This document shows positions 11,758 through 23,755 of a stretch of 64,000 bases of DNA, piece by piece (position 1 is the first letter of the stretch; each line of letters begins with the position of its first letter). Source of the stretch: Hemicentrotus pulcherrimus (lineage: Eukaryota > Echinodermata > Echinoidea > Camarodonta > Strongylocentrotidae); NCBI GenBank assembly GCA_003118195.1, contig BEXV01000009.1, positions 21,216-85,215 of the forward strand, given 5' to 3'. The notes under the pieces are model-generated. The model saw only the letters and a program-made list of their open reading frames with translations. It was not told the origin of the DNA and did no database searches. Made by a program: the position numbers and the translations under genes.

Positions 11758-11815
11758 CCACCCCTCTCCCACTCTCTCCCCACTCTCTCTCTCACTTTCT
11801 CTCTTTCTCCAGCAC
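11676..11815. repeat. (CT)n microsatellite
   Basis: A long, slightly interrupted CT/CTTT run in the PDE11 3' flank. Confidence 0.95.
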
Positions 11816-11900
11816 ATAATATTATTATTGGTTTCAATACATTTGTCAAATTCCCGTCCTTACACCCTCTGTTCAACAACAACATTTCATTATCAAGTGG

Positions 11901-12095
11901 AGACCCGATGGCTCAGTGGTATAGAGCAGTGATCTCGTAACTGAGAGGTCCTTGGTTCAAAACGAAGTCGATGCACCAGTGCCCTTTGGTAAGGCATTGC
12001 TCCTAATTGCTCAGTCCCTCGGAGAGGTCTTCAAGCCATCGGTCACCTGGTTGCTTACACACAAGCATGCACATGCTTTCTTGGCAGTCAGGGTT
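11901..12095 (+). mobile_element. tRNA-derived SINE in the PDE11 3' flank
   Basis: The head has a clear A box (tggctcagtggt) and B box (ggttcaaaac), followed by cagtgccctttggtaaggca and ctcagtccctcggagag. The latter two motifs are typical of the body of deuterostome tRNA SINEs. It is antisense to the phosphodiesterase gene. No clean tRNA fold or 3' acceptor half is present, so it is not a tRNA gene. Confidence 0.7.
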
Positions 12096-12289
12096 AATAC
12101 AAACCATTATTAAACAATGTTCTCGTAAAGACGTAAACCATTCATATAATTACTTCTCAAGGTCCAAAGACTGCTATATATATCGCTTTCAGAGTCTAAA
12201 TGTAGCATTTCCTTTTCATAGAGTCTTACTGTAGCACGCAGTAGCAATACTCTCTGATTGGATATTGTTCATTCATAATACTTTGGGAA

Positions 12290-12430
12290 CTATACGCTCC
12301 CTTGCTTAGAGTTGTGATAAGAGCTTTTTTTCCTTCTCTTCCTCTGTTCGTTGAGGTCGTACCACTTCTGTCTGTTAGCTGTCACACCATCCAACATAGG
12401 TCTGAACTTGACTGACACATGAACGAGAGA
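12290..12430 (-). CDS. PDE11A: PDE11 terminal coding exon with stop
   Basis: 141 bp; acceptor ccttcag. It reads [20 protein letters not shown] and [20 protein letters not shown] and ends SKQGSV before TAG at 12290-12292. The PMLDGV..NR.KW block is the end of the catalytic domain. A short basic tail (RKRRKK) follows. Confidence 0.95.
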   Translation of the reverse strand, partial: SLVHVSVKFRPMLDGVTANRQKWYDLNEQRKRRKKSSYHNSKQGSV

Positions 12431-15400
12431 CTGAAGGAGGAAAATAAAACAGAGAGACATTTCAAATGTGTTTGTATATGTGTCTCATCACCATGGTAAT
12501 TATGTTTCACAGGTATAAGTTAATAGTTACCTGCTTTGAAGCATTCTGTTTTTACAGATCCCGATGATTTAAAAAACAGTTCGTCTAACCTTTACCCCTC
12601 CAGGTGTATCCCGAGGGAGGGGGGGGGGGGGGGGNNNNNNNNNNNNNNNNNNNNNNNNNNNNNNNNNNNNNNNNNNNNNNNNNNNNNNNNNNNNNNNNNN
12701 NNNNNNNNNNNNNNNNNNNNNNNNNNNNNNNNNNNNNNNNNNNNNNNNNNNNNNNNNNNNNNNNNNNNNNNNNNNNNNNNNNNNNNNNNNNNNNNNNNNN
12801 NNNNNNNNNNNNNNNNNNNNNNNNNNNNNNNNNNNNNNNNNNNNNNNNNNNNNNNNNNNNNNNNNNNNNNNNNNNNNNNNNNNNNNNNNNNNNNNNNNNN
12901 NNNNNNNNNNNNNNNNNNNNNNNNNNNNNNNNNNNNNNNNNNNNNNNNNNNNNNNNNNNNNNNNNNNNNNNNNNNNNNNNNNNNNNNNNNNNNNNNNNNN
13001 NNNNNNNNNNNNNNNNNNNNNNNNNNNNNNNNNNNNNNNNNNNNNNNNNNNNNNNNNNNNNNNNNNNNNNNNNNNNNNNNNNNNNNNNNNNNNNNNNNNN
13101 NNNNNNNNNCCCCCCCCCCCCCCACCCGGGGGTGTTATCCATAAGGTGGCTGGAAAAGTTATGCCCACATTCTTTGAGAATAAAGAACAATCGTGTTGGG
13201 GAAATATTATTCCTGCCACCTCCCTCCCCAGGCAAGACTTAACATTTCTCATATGACCTAAAGAATATGATCCCTCCCCCTTTATAACAATACTGATTCT
13301 GGTTATATCCCAAAGTCTCGAATTTTAACAGTGTCATGACCATCACATCAACATAAATTTTGCTACAACGAAATGCAAAAGAATACTTTATTTAATCTGG
13401 ATCCAGTTTCATTAAGAGTTGATATTAATCGCAACTTATTTTCGATTGATATCAATCGCAGTTATGTTTATACAATTGCGATTGATTGGAGGACTTGCGA
13501 TTGATTGGATCTATCGCAAATCTTTATAAGCGGGCCATTTGTCTCATTTGCTCTTGTCATCTGAGGTCGAGATTTTTTAGAAAAACTATAACCTACCTCG
13601 TAAAGTGGTATACAGACTCCGTCAATGAAACCAAGCTGCATTTCTGGGAGCTCATCTTTTCTGCTCCGGTCAAACATAGACTGAAATAAAAAAGCAAGAT
13701 CATGGATAAAGCATTCAATATTGCTTTACTTTATTCTAAAAATGTTAAACACGAAAAATAAAATCATACAAACAAATTAATAAGAGTAGGTCTTAAATGA
13801 TAATACTGTTAATAACTACTTTCTTTTTAACCTATTCCTTAAGATAAAATAATTTCTTGACAGTCAAAACAAACTACAATATTATACTCACAAAATAGAG
13901 GTATATGTGCTCGATATACTCAAATAATTTTGGTATGTTTCATGTAATTTTTAAAGATCGGGTGCGGTACCAGATATACCATGACATTTGAACAGATTAG
14001 TTGGAACACTGCAAAATTCTTTCACATACAACATGATGGATCGGACTTGACAAGACAGTGTGCATTCATGTTCCCGCAATTCTTTAATTCATTTTGTCCA
14101 CACAATTCAGCAATGCTTACCGTTGGTTCAATTTTGAGCTCCTTCCGCTCCATGTCACCCTGATCAAAGAACTCACTCGTCACCAGTTCGGCAATCTAAA
14201 AAAAAAAAAAGTGAGAGAAAGAAAGCGTAAAGATGCCAATTATATTACTTTATGTACGAAACGTTTCAAGTAAAGTCTGCGTTCAAGACACTTTTATCAC
14301 AACCTGTACAATATGAGATAAATACATTCGAGATTTTTACCAAGAAATGACAGTACATAATATCTGTATTTGCAAATCAGATTTAACAGCAGACGAGAAA
14401 TGTGATTCATTCAGTGACATATCCAGATAACAATACGGGGGGACGATGGGATCTTCGATATAGAAAGGGTGGGGGTGTAGAAAAGACCCGCGTGCAAAAG
14501 ACCAAAATAAATACAAATATTCTCTTTTTGCGGGCGTCAATTCATTTAAATTTAAATGGCTTCACCCTGTGCTATAAAATACAGTACTTTTAATTTATTA
14601 ATACATTTTTTTCCTCATGACTCACTTTCTGCTGTATCCTCCATGGTTTCGTGCTCGCAGCAACATCACTCGCCGTCATCAATATCGACCTGCATGCCGG
14701 TATGAACAAAAATGATTTTCCATTCAACATTTCGTTAAAGGTACTATGTCCCATTTGTCGGCAAAAATGAAAAGGTTAAATTCCAAAGACATTTGAAAGA
14801 TAATACTAATTTAGAACTTCCCTCAAAACGAAAGGGCTTGAAAATGTCTTTTAGTGGGAAAATAACGAGCATTGGTTGACGAATCGACTTAAAAGATTGC
14901 AATTATTTTAGTAATAGTCTTATTTTCAGACCCTTGTGCCGAATGGTCGTTTGTTTTGTGCTGCGCAAGATTCCATCAGTTTTATTGTGGCTATCAAAAA
15001 AGGGGGTTATCGATTTAGACGAATGCTCATGTACCTTTACAGTTCGTTTCATGTGTGTTATTACCAAAGAAAAAGGTCAGCCAGTCACTTAATAGTATCT
15101 GACAGTGAAGTCTAGAACGTAAACAGGTTTCCTCGCATAATTTGAATAATAGGACACTGCTAGCGTTTAAATTTCACAGATAGGACATAATGTGACATAG
15201 CCATACTTCCTGCAAATGGGACAAAGTACCTTCAAACCATAAAAATCATAACAGTTGCTCTGAAGGAAACATAACAAATATGAGAAGGTGATTGGTGAAA
15301 GTTTAACTCGAACTTAAATGAATAAGAAAGTTATTTGTCTGATCTCGTTCAACTTTCTCAGATCTATATCTCCGACTGTGTTTCTTTAATCCCTCAAGCC

Positions 15401-18400
15401 GACAAGGTAGAAAACGTCATTGCGCTTTAACTGACGTTGGGCAATATTATACACCCGGAGAAAGCTCATGTTTTTCGGGAGAAGTGAGAAGCTCATTTTC
15501 TCTTCTTAATCCTTTTTCTTTTCTTATCAATGCATGCAACAATTCTAATCCTCCCCCCCAATTATTATTCAGGGATTCACAAGAAAATAGACTTTAAACC
15601 GCTGCTGCATCTATTTCAAAAGCTTCTTTATACACCCGGAGAAAGCTCATGTTTTTCGGGAGAAGTGAGAAGCTCATTTTCTCTTCTTAATCTTTTTTTT
15701 TTCGTTATCAATGCATGCAACAATTCTAATCCTCCCCCACAATTATTATTCAGGGATTCACAAGAAAATAGACTTTAAACCGCTGCTGCATCTATTTCAA
15801 AAGCTTCTTTTTTTCAAAAGAAAAGAAAATACCGCTAGGAAGTAGGCCTCAGCATAATTATTATGATTCGTACTCTCCATGTTTGTTCTCTAAAATATGA
15901 TTTCAGTCGCAAATGATTTTGATATTTTTCGGCTTCATTTTGATTCATATTATGGATCATTCCGGCTGTTTACACGCGTCATGTCTCTCGCATTAGTTTT
16001 GCCTATTATCTTGCAGGCGGTATACAACGTTGTGGCACTGCACACTTACCTGAGAAGTTCTTTGTTTTGTGGTGAATTCCAGTTATGAGTCTGATTCCTT
16101 ATCATCTCAAAGAATTGACCCCGAACTCTGAAAATAAATCAATCACACAGGAAATGTGAAAATCATATCTTATTGACTTACAAGAGTTATGAACTCCGAG
16201 CGCAAATGTAAAACAAACAATAGACGCCACTGAAGAAACAAACATTAATCTTGTATATTCACAAAAAGAATAGAGATATTACTCTGCAACATTTTTCATG
16301 TCCTACACTGTACACATCACAGAAAGTAATTTGATATCTTAATCATTTTAAATTTTGCTAAATAATTTCATATTCAGGTAATCCTTCTTCGAAACGTTAT
16401 AGAGACGAAATTTAAAGAATCGGTGTATTACAATTATCATCGGACCAATAATTTCTGCAGCTAAAGCATTTAATTTTGACCCATGTAATATTCAAAGAAT
16501 GTTCCGTGACTGGCCGCTTCAACTATTTTACAAACTTTGTCTTAAAGCCTGTCTGCACTAGTTTGGCAAGGAGGGATTAGACCTCCCTGAGTGGTCACTG
16601 ACAGGTGGTTATCTCATCAAATAAGCTCTCAATAAAATTAACAAAAGAAAATGGAGTCGATGGGGACCAACGGTCACCGCTTAGGCATTGTTTGCTATAT
16701 AGAGGGCGCTAGTAGCTATAAGTAGTCCAGTGGGGCTTTAAAGAAAGAAACATAACGCTCCGAGAGAGAAACAAGAGAAAATATCGGGCATTTCTGTTTT
16801 AATTTGGCGACCCTTGAGCGTTGGAGGAGATGAGAGAGACTTACTTGAAGTGGAGGGCGAGGTCGGTCGAGATTATCGAATGCTTGAGGATATTCATTGC
16901 CTCGCTATACTGCTCAGGTGACAAGTTCCCAAAGATATTATGACCCTGAAAAAAAGAAGAAAATCGAACACTTTGGTTTAAAAAGGATTCAATTTCCACC
17001 CCGGGTCCGCTATACTTGGAAGAGAAACTCTTTAGCTTCTTGAAAAATGTCATTGACAGTGTAATGGTACTCTTCAATGTTATGTGGGTAAAATTATTTT
17101 GGGTCATTATAGTCATGTGGCTATGGATGTATGATTTTGTTTAAAGATAAACGATTTTGATTAAAAGTATCATTTGAAGTTGTATTCCATTATAATACCA
17201 TCACCACCACCACAAACATCATCATCTTTATAATCGTCGTCACAATCCTGAAAAAACATCATCATCATCATCATCCCCATTATCACCTTCGTCACAAAAA
17301 CTGAAGACACTCATCATTATCATCATCTTCTTCTTCGTCCTTCTCACCATCACCTTGATCATCCTGCTCATCAGCCTCACTATCATCAACATAAACATCC
17401 CATCCTCCTTCTCAACGTTAATCATCTATTTCAGTTTCGAAGGGTGAAAATATTGTCATATGTCTCTATCTACAAGACATGTGTAGACACCTTCGCTTTA
17501 AATTACTTGTATACATGTATTTTGTTTTAAAGGAATCCGGTAACTTTGTCTTAGATCCTTTAGAAACAATCCTTGATTTATCTCATGCTTAAATGATAAT
17601 TATAAACCTTTAAGGCAGTCAGGAACTCCGTGACTTTTATAAGCCGATCGCCTGTCTGATTATCAAGATATTAATGATTGGAATAACAAATTTTGAATTT
17701 CATAACACTACAGTCTATTGGGGAAAACGAGTATGGTAAAACCGCTCACTCAAAGATTTTTTACTTTTTGAGGCACTTTTTTGATCATTTTGAAGCGCGA
17801 TTTTTTTAGGGCTTTAATATTACTCCATATCACAGACACTGGTAACATGTAGGACCGTGCATCTCAGATTTAAAATTGTTAAACGATCCCTTTAATGATA
17901 CACTTGTGTTTATTTGATCTTACTTAGAAAAGAGACTTACCTGGCTACTAAGAATCATGACTGCGTGGTTGAAGTGATGATACTCCATGGTAGCCTTAGA
18001 ACCATACAGCTGAGCTAGGGGTGACTGAGACCTACCGAGAAAGAGAGAAAACACCATTAAGAATGATTAATATCATCACAATAAGACTTATCAATATCAT
18101 CACTATGGCATCATTATCACCATCATTATCTTCATCCCCGTCGTCTTCATCATCATCATCTTCATCCTTTTCATCGTCCTCGACGTCGAAAAGAATATAA
18201 TTTCAAATAAAACAATAATGACCCGACAGTCTGAAGAGGAAATATTAGAGACTTGTAAAGAAATGCAAATAATTGATTAACGGAAAATTATTATAATTTT
18301 GTCATACAAAAGAAACCACGGTATAAATGCAGTGTTAAATATACATAGATTATTATCACATATTTTGATCCAACAGAATATGATTAATCAAATACAGATG

Positions 18401-21400
18401 ATCCCAATCAGATTGTGTGGAACAGTGCGACGCGATATCTTTGAATATGTTTGCATTCCTCTTGTACGCTCGCTGTTTTGTTTTCAAACCGAATCCGACA
18501 ACCAGTCCTTGTGCCAGTTGTACGCCGTCAAAAGCATTTGTTTTTCTCGCTAAACCTAAGCCAGCCTTCACAACTCCTCAGTTTTCTCAGAATTATGTAA
18601 ATTGTATCCAAAGTAAGCATCCCTATATCTATAATACTTGTCAATCGAACCATCTTACTACGAGCCAATAACATACGCAGCCACTCCGGTTTCCGTATTT
18701 TTTCGCCCCGTCAAGAGAAATCCATCGATTTTCACCTGAAACTTTGTCTTTTCTCACTCGTGCGTTCCAGTTAATGAGTAACCCAATCCCAGAAGAGCCT
18801 CATACAACGTGTATTTATGCATTAGGCTTTTCGCTAGAAGAAACCCACGACCTTACCTTAGTCACAGAAGATCTGATAGAATTTGGTTGTACGGGTAGTA
18901 CTGGTGTCTTAGGAGGTCATTCGTTTACACAATGAAACCATACCCCCCCCCCGAATGGACATGATCATTAGCTATTGTAAACCTCGAGGCTACTTTTTTA
19001 AAGCCCCACGGCACACTGTCTTGAAGAATAATAATCACACACAATAATTACGATGATGTAAGCGGTAAAATTAATGAAGAATCGTTATCTAGGCCTACTG
19101 ATGAACGCGTGATCACTACTTTGAAACAACGCAACAGGCCGTGTATCAAAATTCATGAAAATGGGCTTTAGTGTGAGAGTAAACTGGTAAAGTTGTGATG
19201 TGTAAATTCATCACTTGTATCCATTCATTATACGCAGCAGTCGACGAAACCAAAGGAATGATATCAACATTTGCAATAATTATATATTGCTACAGTCCTC
19301 GCCTCCGTCGTAAATGATGTCAGGTGAAATGGGATTGTATTCTACGCGTACGCCCTCAGGCATTATCTCACGTAGATATGAACGTAGTTGATCCAAAGCT
19401 CCCATACTTGTTTTTGTCGTGAAAAATAATCGAATGCCCCCCGCCTAACAAAAAAGGGGGAGGGTTGAAAAGAAGAAGATTACTTGATTCCCCTCCTGTA
19501 GCACCCTTTTCCCTGATTGGTGGCGTTAATAATTCGAATTTAATTCAGCAAGAGTAAGGCCAGTGCCGCCGGTGCCCCACTGTCCCATCAGGGACCCGCG
19601 CTACGCCACTCCCAAAACTACTAGCAAAATGAAAACGCCGTTTGGAATTAGGAACGACTATATATTATAATGGCGTATGACAAAGGGAAAGTAAGTTAAA
19701 CTTATAACAAGATCACAACTACTCTCGAAAAAACAACCTCAGGCGATTCCAATAGCCTTTTCTATTCAAAGCTCATACTATTTTCCAAAATAAAACGACA
19801 GATTGTCGCCTTTATAAAGACCACTCTTTTTTCTTTGGAGATAGGAAGGGGTTCACTTTGATTTGTCCCATGCCTTTATGTTAGCAGAAGTTTTGTGCCT
19901 GCAATATTATTTGAATTTTAGGGTGAGTGCACTCTATTGATGAGGCTTCTCCCGTGGGAGGACTTATCTTGTTTTGCTCTGATAAAAATATTCAAAGATT
20001 TCTCCTTCAGAGGTAACTGTGCATGGAGTGTAAGTTAAAGCGAAGTAATCGTGATTATTCGTAGAATAGCAATGTATAGCTTCAACCTATGGTTATTTCA
20101 ATAACCTCGTACGTCACCTATTAAAATGTAAGAATATGGGTATGAGTTATTCCACAAATGATTGCTAAGGGATGTACAGGGATTTTGGTTTTTTTTAAAT
20201 CGCCCAAGAGAAGAAGAAAAACAAATCCGAAAAAAATTGATCGTGTTCTACTCAAACAAAGCTCATACTATTTTCCAACACATATTGAAAAATAGTCGCC
20301 GGTATACAGATGACTTGTGGGGGTGGTAGGGGGAGGGGGGGGGGTCACTTTGATTTGCTCCATTCCTTTTATAAGTAGCAGAGTTGTGCCTTGGATACTA
20401 CAGTTTGGGTGAGTGTACTTTGATGATGAGGCTTCTCCCCTGGAAGAACTTAACATGTTATGCTCTGATTATCTTAAAAGATTTCTCCCTTAGAGGTAAA
20501 TTTGGGAGTGTGAGTTAAAGCGAGGTCTTTATAGAAAGATTTCAAGAGTTGAAAATACGAAATAATATGAAAGTGCCTTAGGGGTAAAATAGTTATGAGA
20601 AGCCGCAATGCGTAACTGCAAAATTCCGCCGAAATATTCTGATTGACTGGTGCGTTAAGATTCGTTCTTTCTTTCTTTTTCAAAGTTTTTTTTTGGGTAT
20701 TTTAGTTTTCGTTTTGTTTGTTTATAGTTATGTTTTGTTGATTTTTTTATCATTTAAGCTCCTCTTGATTGACTGTTTGCTTGCAATCATAAATATCTTT
20801 ACATTAATTCAAGATGAGTACATAACAAATGAAACATTATTGTGTCTATAAAAATCTTGATTGTTTAATGTTTAACGATACATGTAACATTGATAAAAGT
20901 TAGTCACTAATCGACGGGTAAGTGAAATCAAAACCACATAAACTAGGAGTTCTCATGATAATGTTCCTAACGCGGATGGAGAGTGAAAGCTCCTTTAAAA
21001 TGACGTCTATAAACCAGTAGACTAGGCGGCAACGCGTGACATTTACCTGCCGAATATCTGCCCCTCAGGCGGGGCGAAATCCGACTCCATCCGATCCACT
21101 CATCTATTCGTTCATTTTGAACGCATCCCGAACGCCAGGGCACGTATCGCCCGTATACACACTCGCCCTTCTAAGACTCACCCTTTCAATACACTTTGCT
21201 GCGAAGGGCCTGTGCGCGAGAGTGTTGTGGCCGGTTAATTCTAAAAGGAGGGGAAAAAGTCTGATTTGCCCTTTTAAAGCATAGTCCTCGGGATTTCTTT
21301 AAATAATTAATCGTGACCTGAGAGGCCGGGTAGAACGGATACATCTGAGAGTAGGGGTACGTCCGTCTACAAAAAAAGAAGGATAATTTGAGCTCGAGAC

Positions 21401-23719
21401 GAGTAGGCCTATACTGAAATGGATCAGTTAGGTCAATTATCTTGAATAGGAAAGAAAAACAATAAAAGGAAGGTCTACTGTCGAGACGCTTAATCATAAG
21501 ACTTAATATGGATGATCTCAAGGCACCTAAAATGAACGACGAATAATAAAAGTCATAGTTGTGCTTTGTATTCCTGCACTCTGGTTTAAAGATGATATAT
21601 TTTTGCTCAATTTTTTTCGATTGGGGGACAAAAACCGCTTCTTTCTAAACAAAATGGCAATGTTTAACTGCATAAGTGCATCCGTTGACGTATAATGTGA
21701 TGTAGAAGGAGATACTGTGTCTTATGAATAAAGGATTTATTGAAACTTGGAATTATTCTTAAAAATAGGAAAGTACAATTCGTGCAGGATTTTGTGTGTG
21801 AATTAATAAACACTTTCATCCTCGCAATGGGCTTGGATTGAATATTTTTCCTCTAAAATAAATCCCAATCGAGTATTTTTCCTGTTTTTTCAACTAACAT
21901 TACCAATTCGAATAGAGTGACTCAATATCCAAACCCAATTACTACAACATCCAAACCATTTTAACATGGATATTATAAAGGACAAAAATTGCTACGATGA
22001 AGTAAAATATTAAAATATTCATAAGAGAGGGCCCTCTTATAAAAGGTTCTCTTGCAAAGCGGTTTAAGCACTTAAGTGACTACCATGTATAAAAGAACAC
22101 AGAATAAATAAATAGATGAATACAAAAATATCAGGATTCATAATAAAATAATCCACTTTGTACACCATAGCATTATTGTCTAAAAACATAATATGTTGTG
22201 ATTTATGCATTTTTCATCCAAGTGCTTTCGTGAAAAATATATCCCCAGGGAAGTACAGAAGAGGCTAAATACCGCATAATAGTTTGGGTGTTAAGCATGA
22301 AAGTTGAAAATGGAAGCTGCAAAATATGTTGGTGATGTATTTTAGATTGTTGGAAAATATGAACAGGGCCAGGGAGACAATGTATTTTAGATGGTGAACA
22401 CAAAATAATGACGATAGAGAAAATATTGACAGAATCAGGCAAATCGTAAAAAGGTTTTGCTCTTTTTTTTTTTGTTAAGACAATATTAATGGAACTTACT
22501 TCAAAGTAGGGAAATTATTCAGGGAGTTTCAATGGATCAACCCATTTATTGACTGATACTTGTATCTTATAATTCTAGAATGATGAATACAATATACATG
22601 TACAATATTCTGAGGATTATGACTGGTAGAAAATGAGAGTGATCCATGTTGTTATAGCCATGGTAACAGAAATAATACTCGTCGATTCATAATATATTGT
22701 AGAAATGCGAGAGGAAAGGACATAAACCCATTTTTTTAAAGTAAAAAGAAGTATTATAATAGATACAGGTAATTTCTTGGTTAGAATGCCCGCTCCCTCC
22801 AAAATGTCAACGCCTGTTTCAGGGCCTCCATTAGTCTTTTCCCAGACAAGTTTATTGAACTATGCACCTCGGAGGAATTATAATCCCCACTCATTCTTCA
22901 TTGTGGGGGTAAAGTACGATCCACCTTATTATGATTATCATACTGCAATTTATCTGGGATTAGAAAAGATGAGGAAAGAGGGGTGTAGTAAAATCAACGC
23001 ACTCGTCTAGAACAAGACGAGGTACTCGTTGTCACTATAGAGTGGGGTTGGCACTGCACCCTCGATATTTTTGTTAAAGTATTGTGGATCCCCAGGAAGA
23101 ACAGGGCCATTTTATGTTCTGAATATATAGCTATCCAGGCATTTCTTTCAATATTTAGTTTCTTGATTATGTTCTGTACCTATGTCTTTGAAATTCATGC
23201 ACTGAACCAAATCAGGTTGCAAATGAAAGGGTATTTTACTTTGTTTTGGAGGGCTGGGCGGAAGGACATCATTTTGTCGATGAATCAGTACCGACGCCAT
23301 ACTCGTTCGAAATATTCTTAGCGAACAGCCGATGCCCCTTCCTTCACTTTCCTTCCTTCAATTTGAGAGCGTTCGATTTCCTGGGCAAACATATTTAATG
23401 GTTGAAAGAAACGTCCTCTACCCGAGACGGTAAGACAACTTGTTGACAGAGACTCATATTACTCAGGATACTCCTCCGTGCAAACTAATGTGTCGTGATG
23501 GGCGGAAAAATATATGTATCGAAGTTCGCGCTGGACCAGAAACGCAGTCAAAATGGACAAAGCAAGTTTGCTCTTCATTTTAATGGCACCTGTATACCAA
23601 AGTTAAACAATATAATAGTTGCACTCTTTTGCTCCTGTGCATGTCCAGCCTCAACAATTCCCTCTCTCACGACCCCATCTTCCTCTCATTCTCTTTCTCT
23701 CTCTTTCTTTCTCTTTCTC

Positions 23720-23755
<36 letters not shown>

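Larger units (their letters stand above)
3586..12289. other. 3' UTRs and intergenic space between two convergent genes
   Basis: There is no conserved coding sequence. The carrier 3' UTR starts at 3586; AATAAA hexamers occur at 7087-7092 and 8845-8850. The PDE11 3' UTR runs leftward from 12289. The stretch contains the 209-bp tandem duplication, SINEs at 6438, 7740 and 11901, a (TA)n and an (ATC)n microsatellite, a TTAA MITE at 10918-11122 and a long CT run at 11676-11815. Transcript ends cannot be fixed from sequence alone. Confidence 0.7.

Noticed and set aside
11901..11975. tRNA-like A and B boxes
   Set aside because: They are the head of a SINE: followed by a SINE body, with no complete cloverleaf. 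The same applies to 6438-6520 and a weaker B box near 30530.
12536..13252. Frames of 177-227 residues spanning the N gap
   Set aside because: Composed mostly of N; not coding.
22777..23010. 77-residue + strand frame in the 9-kb intron
   Set aside because: No family resemblance, and not supported by neighbouring exons or conserved motifs.
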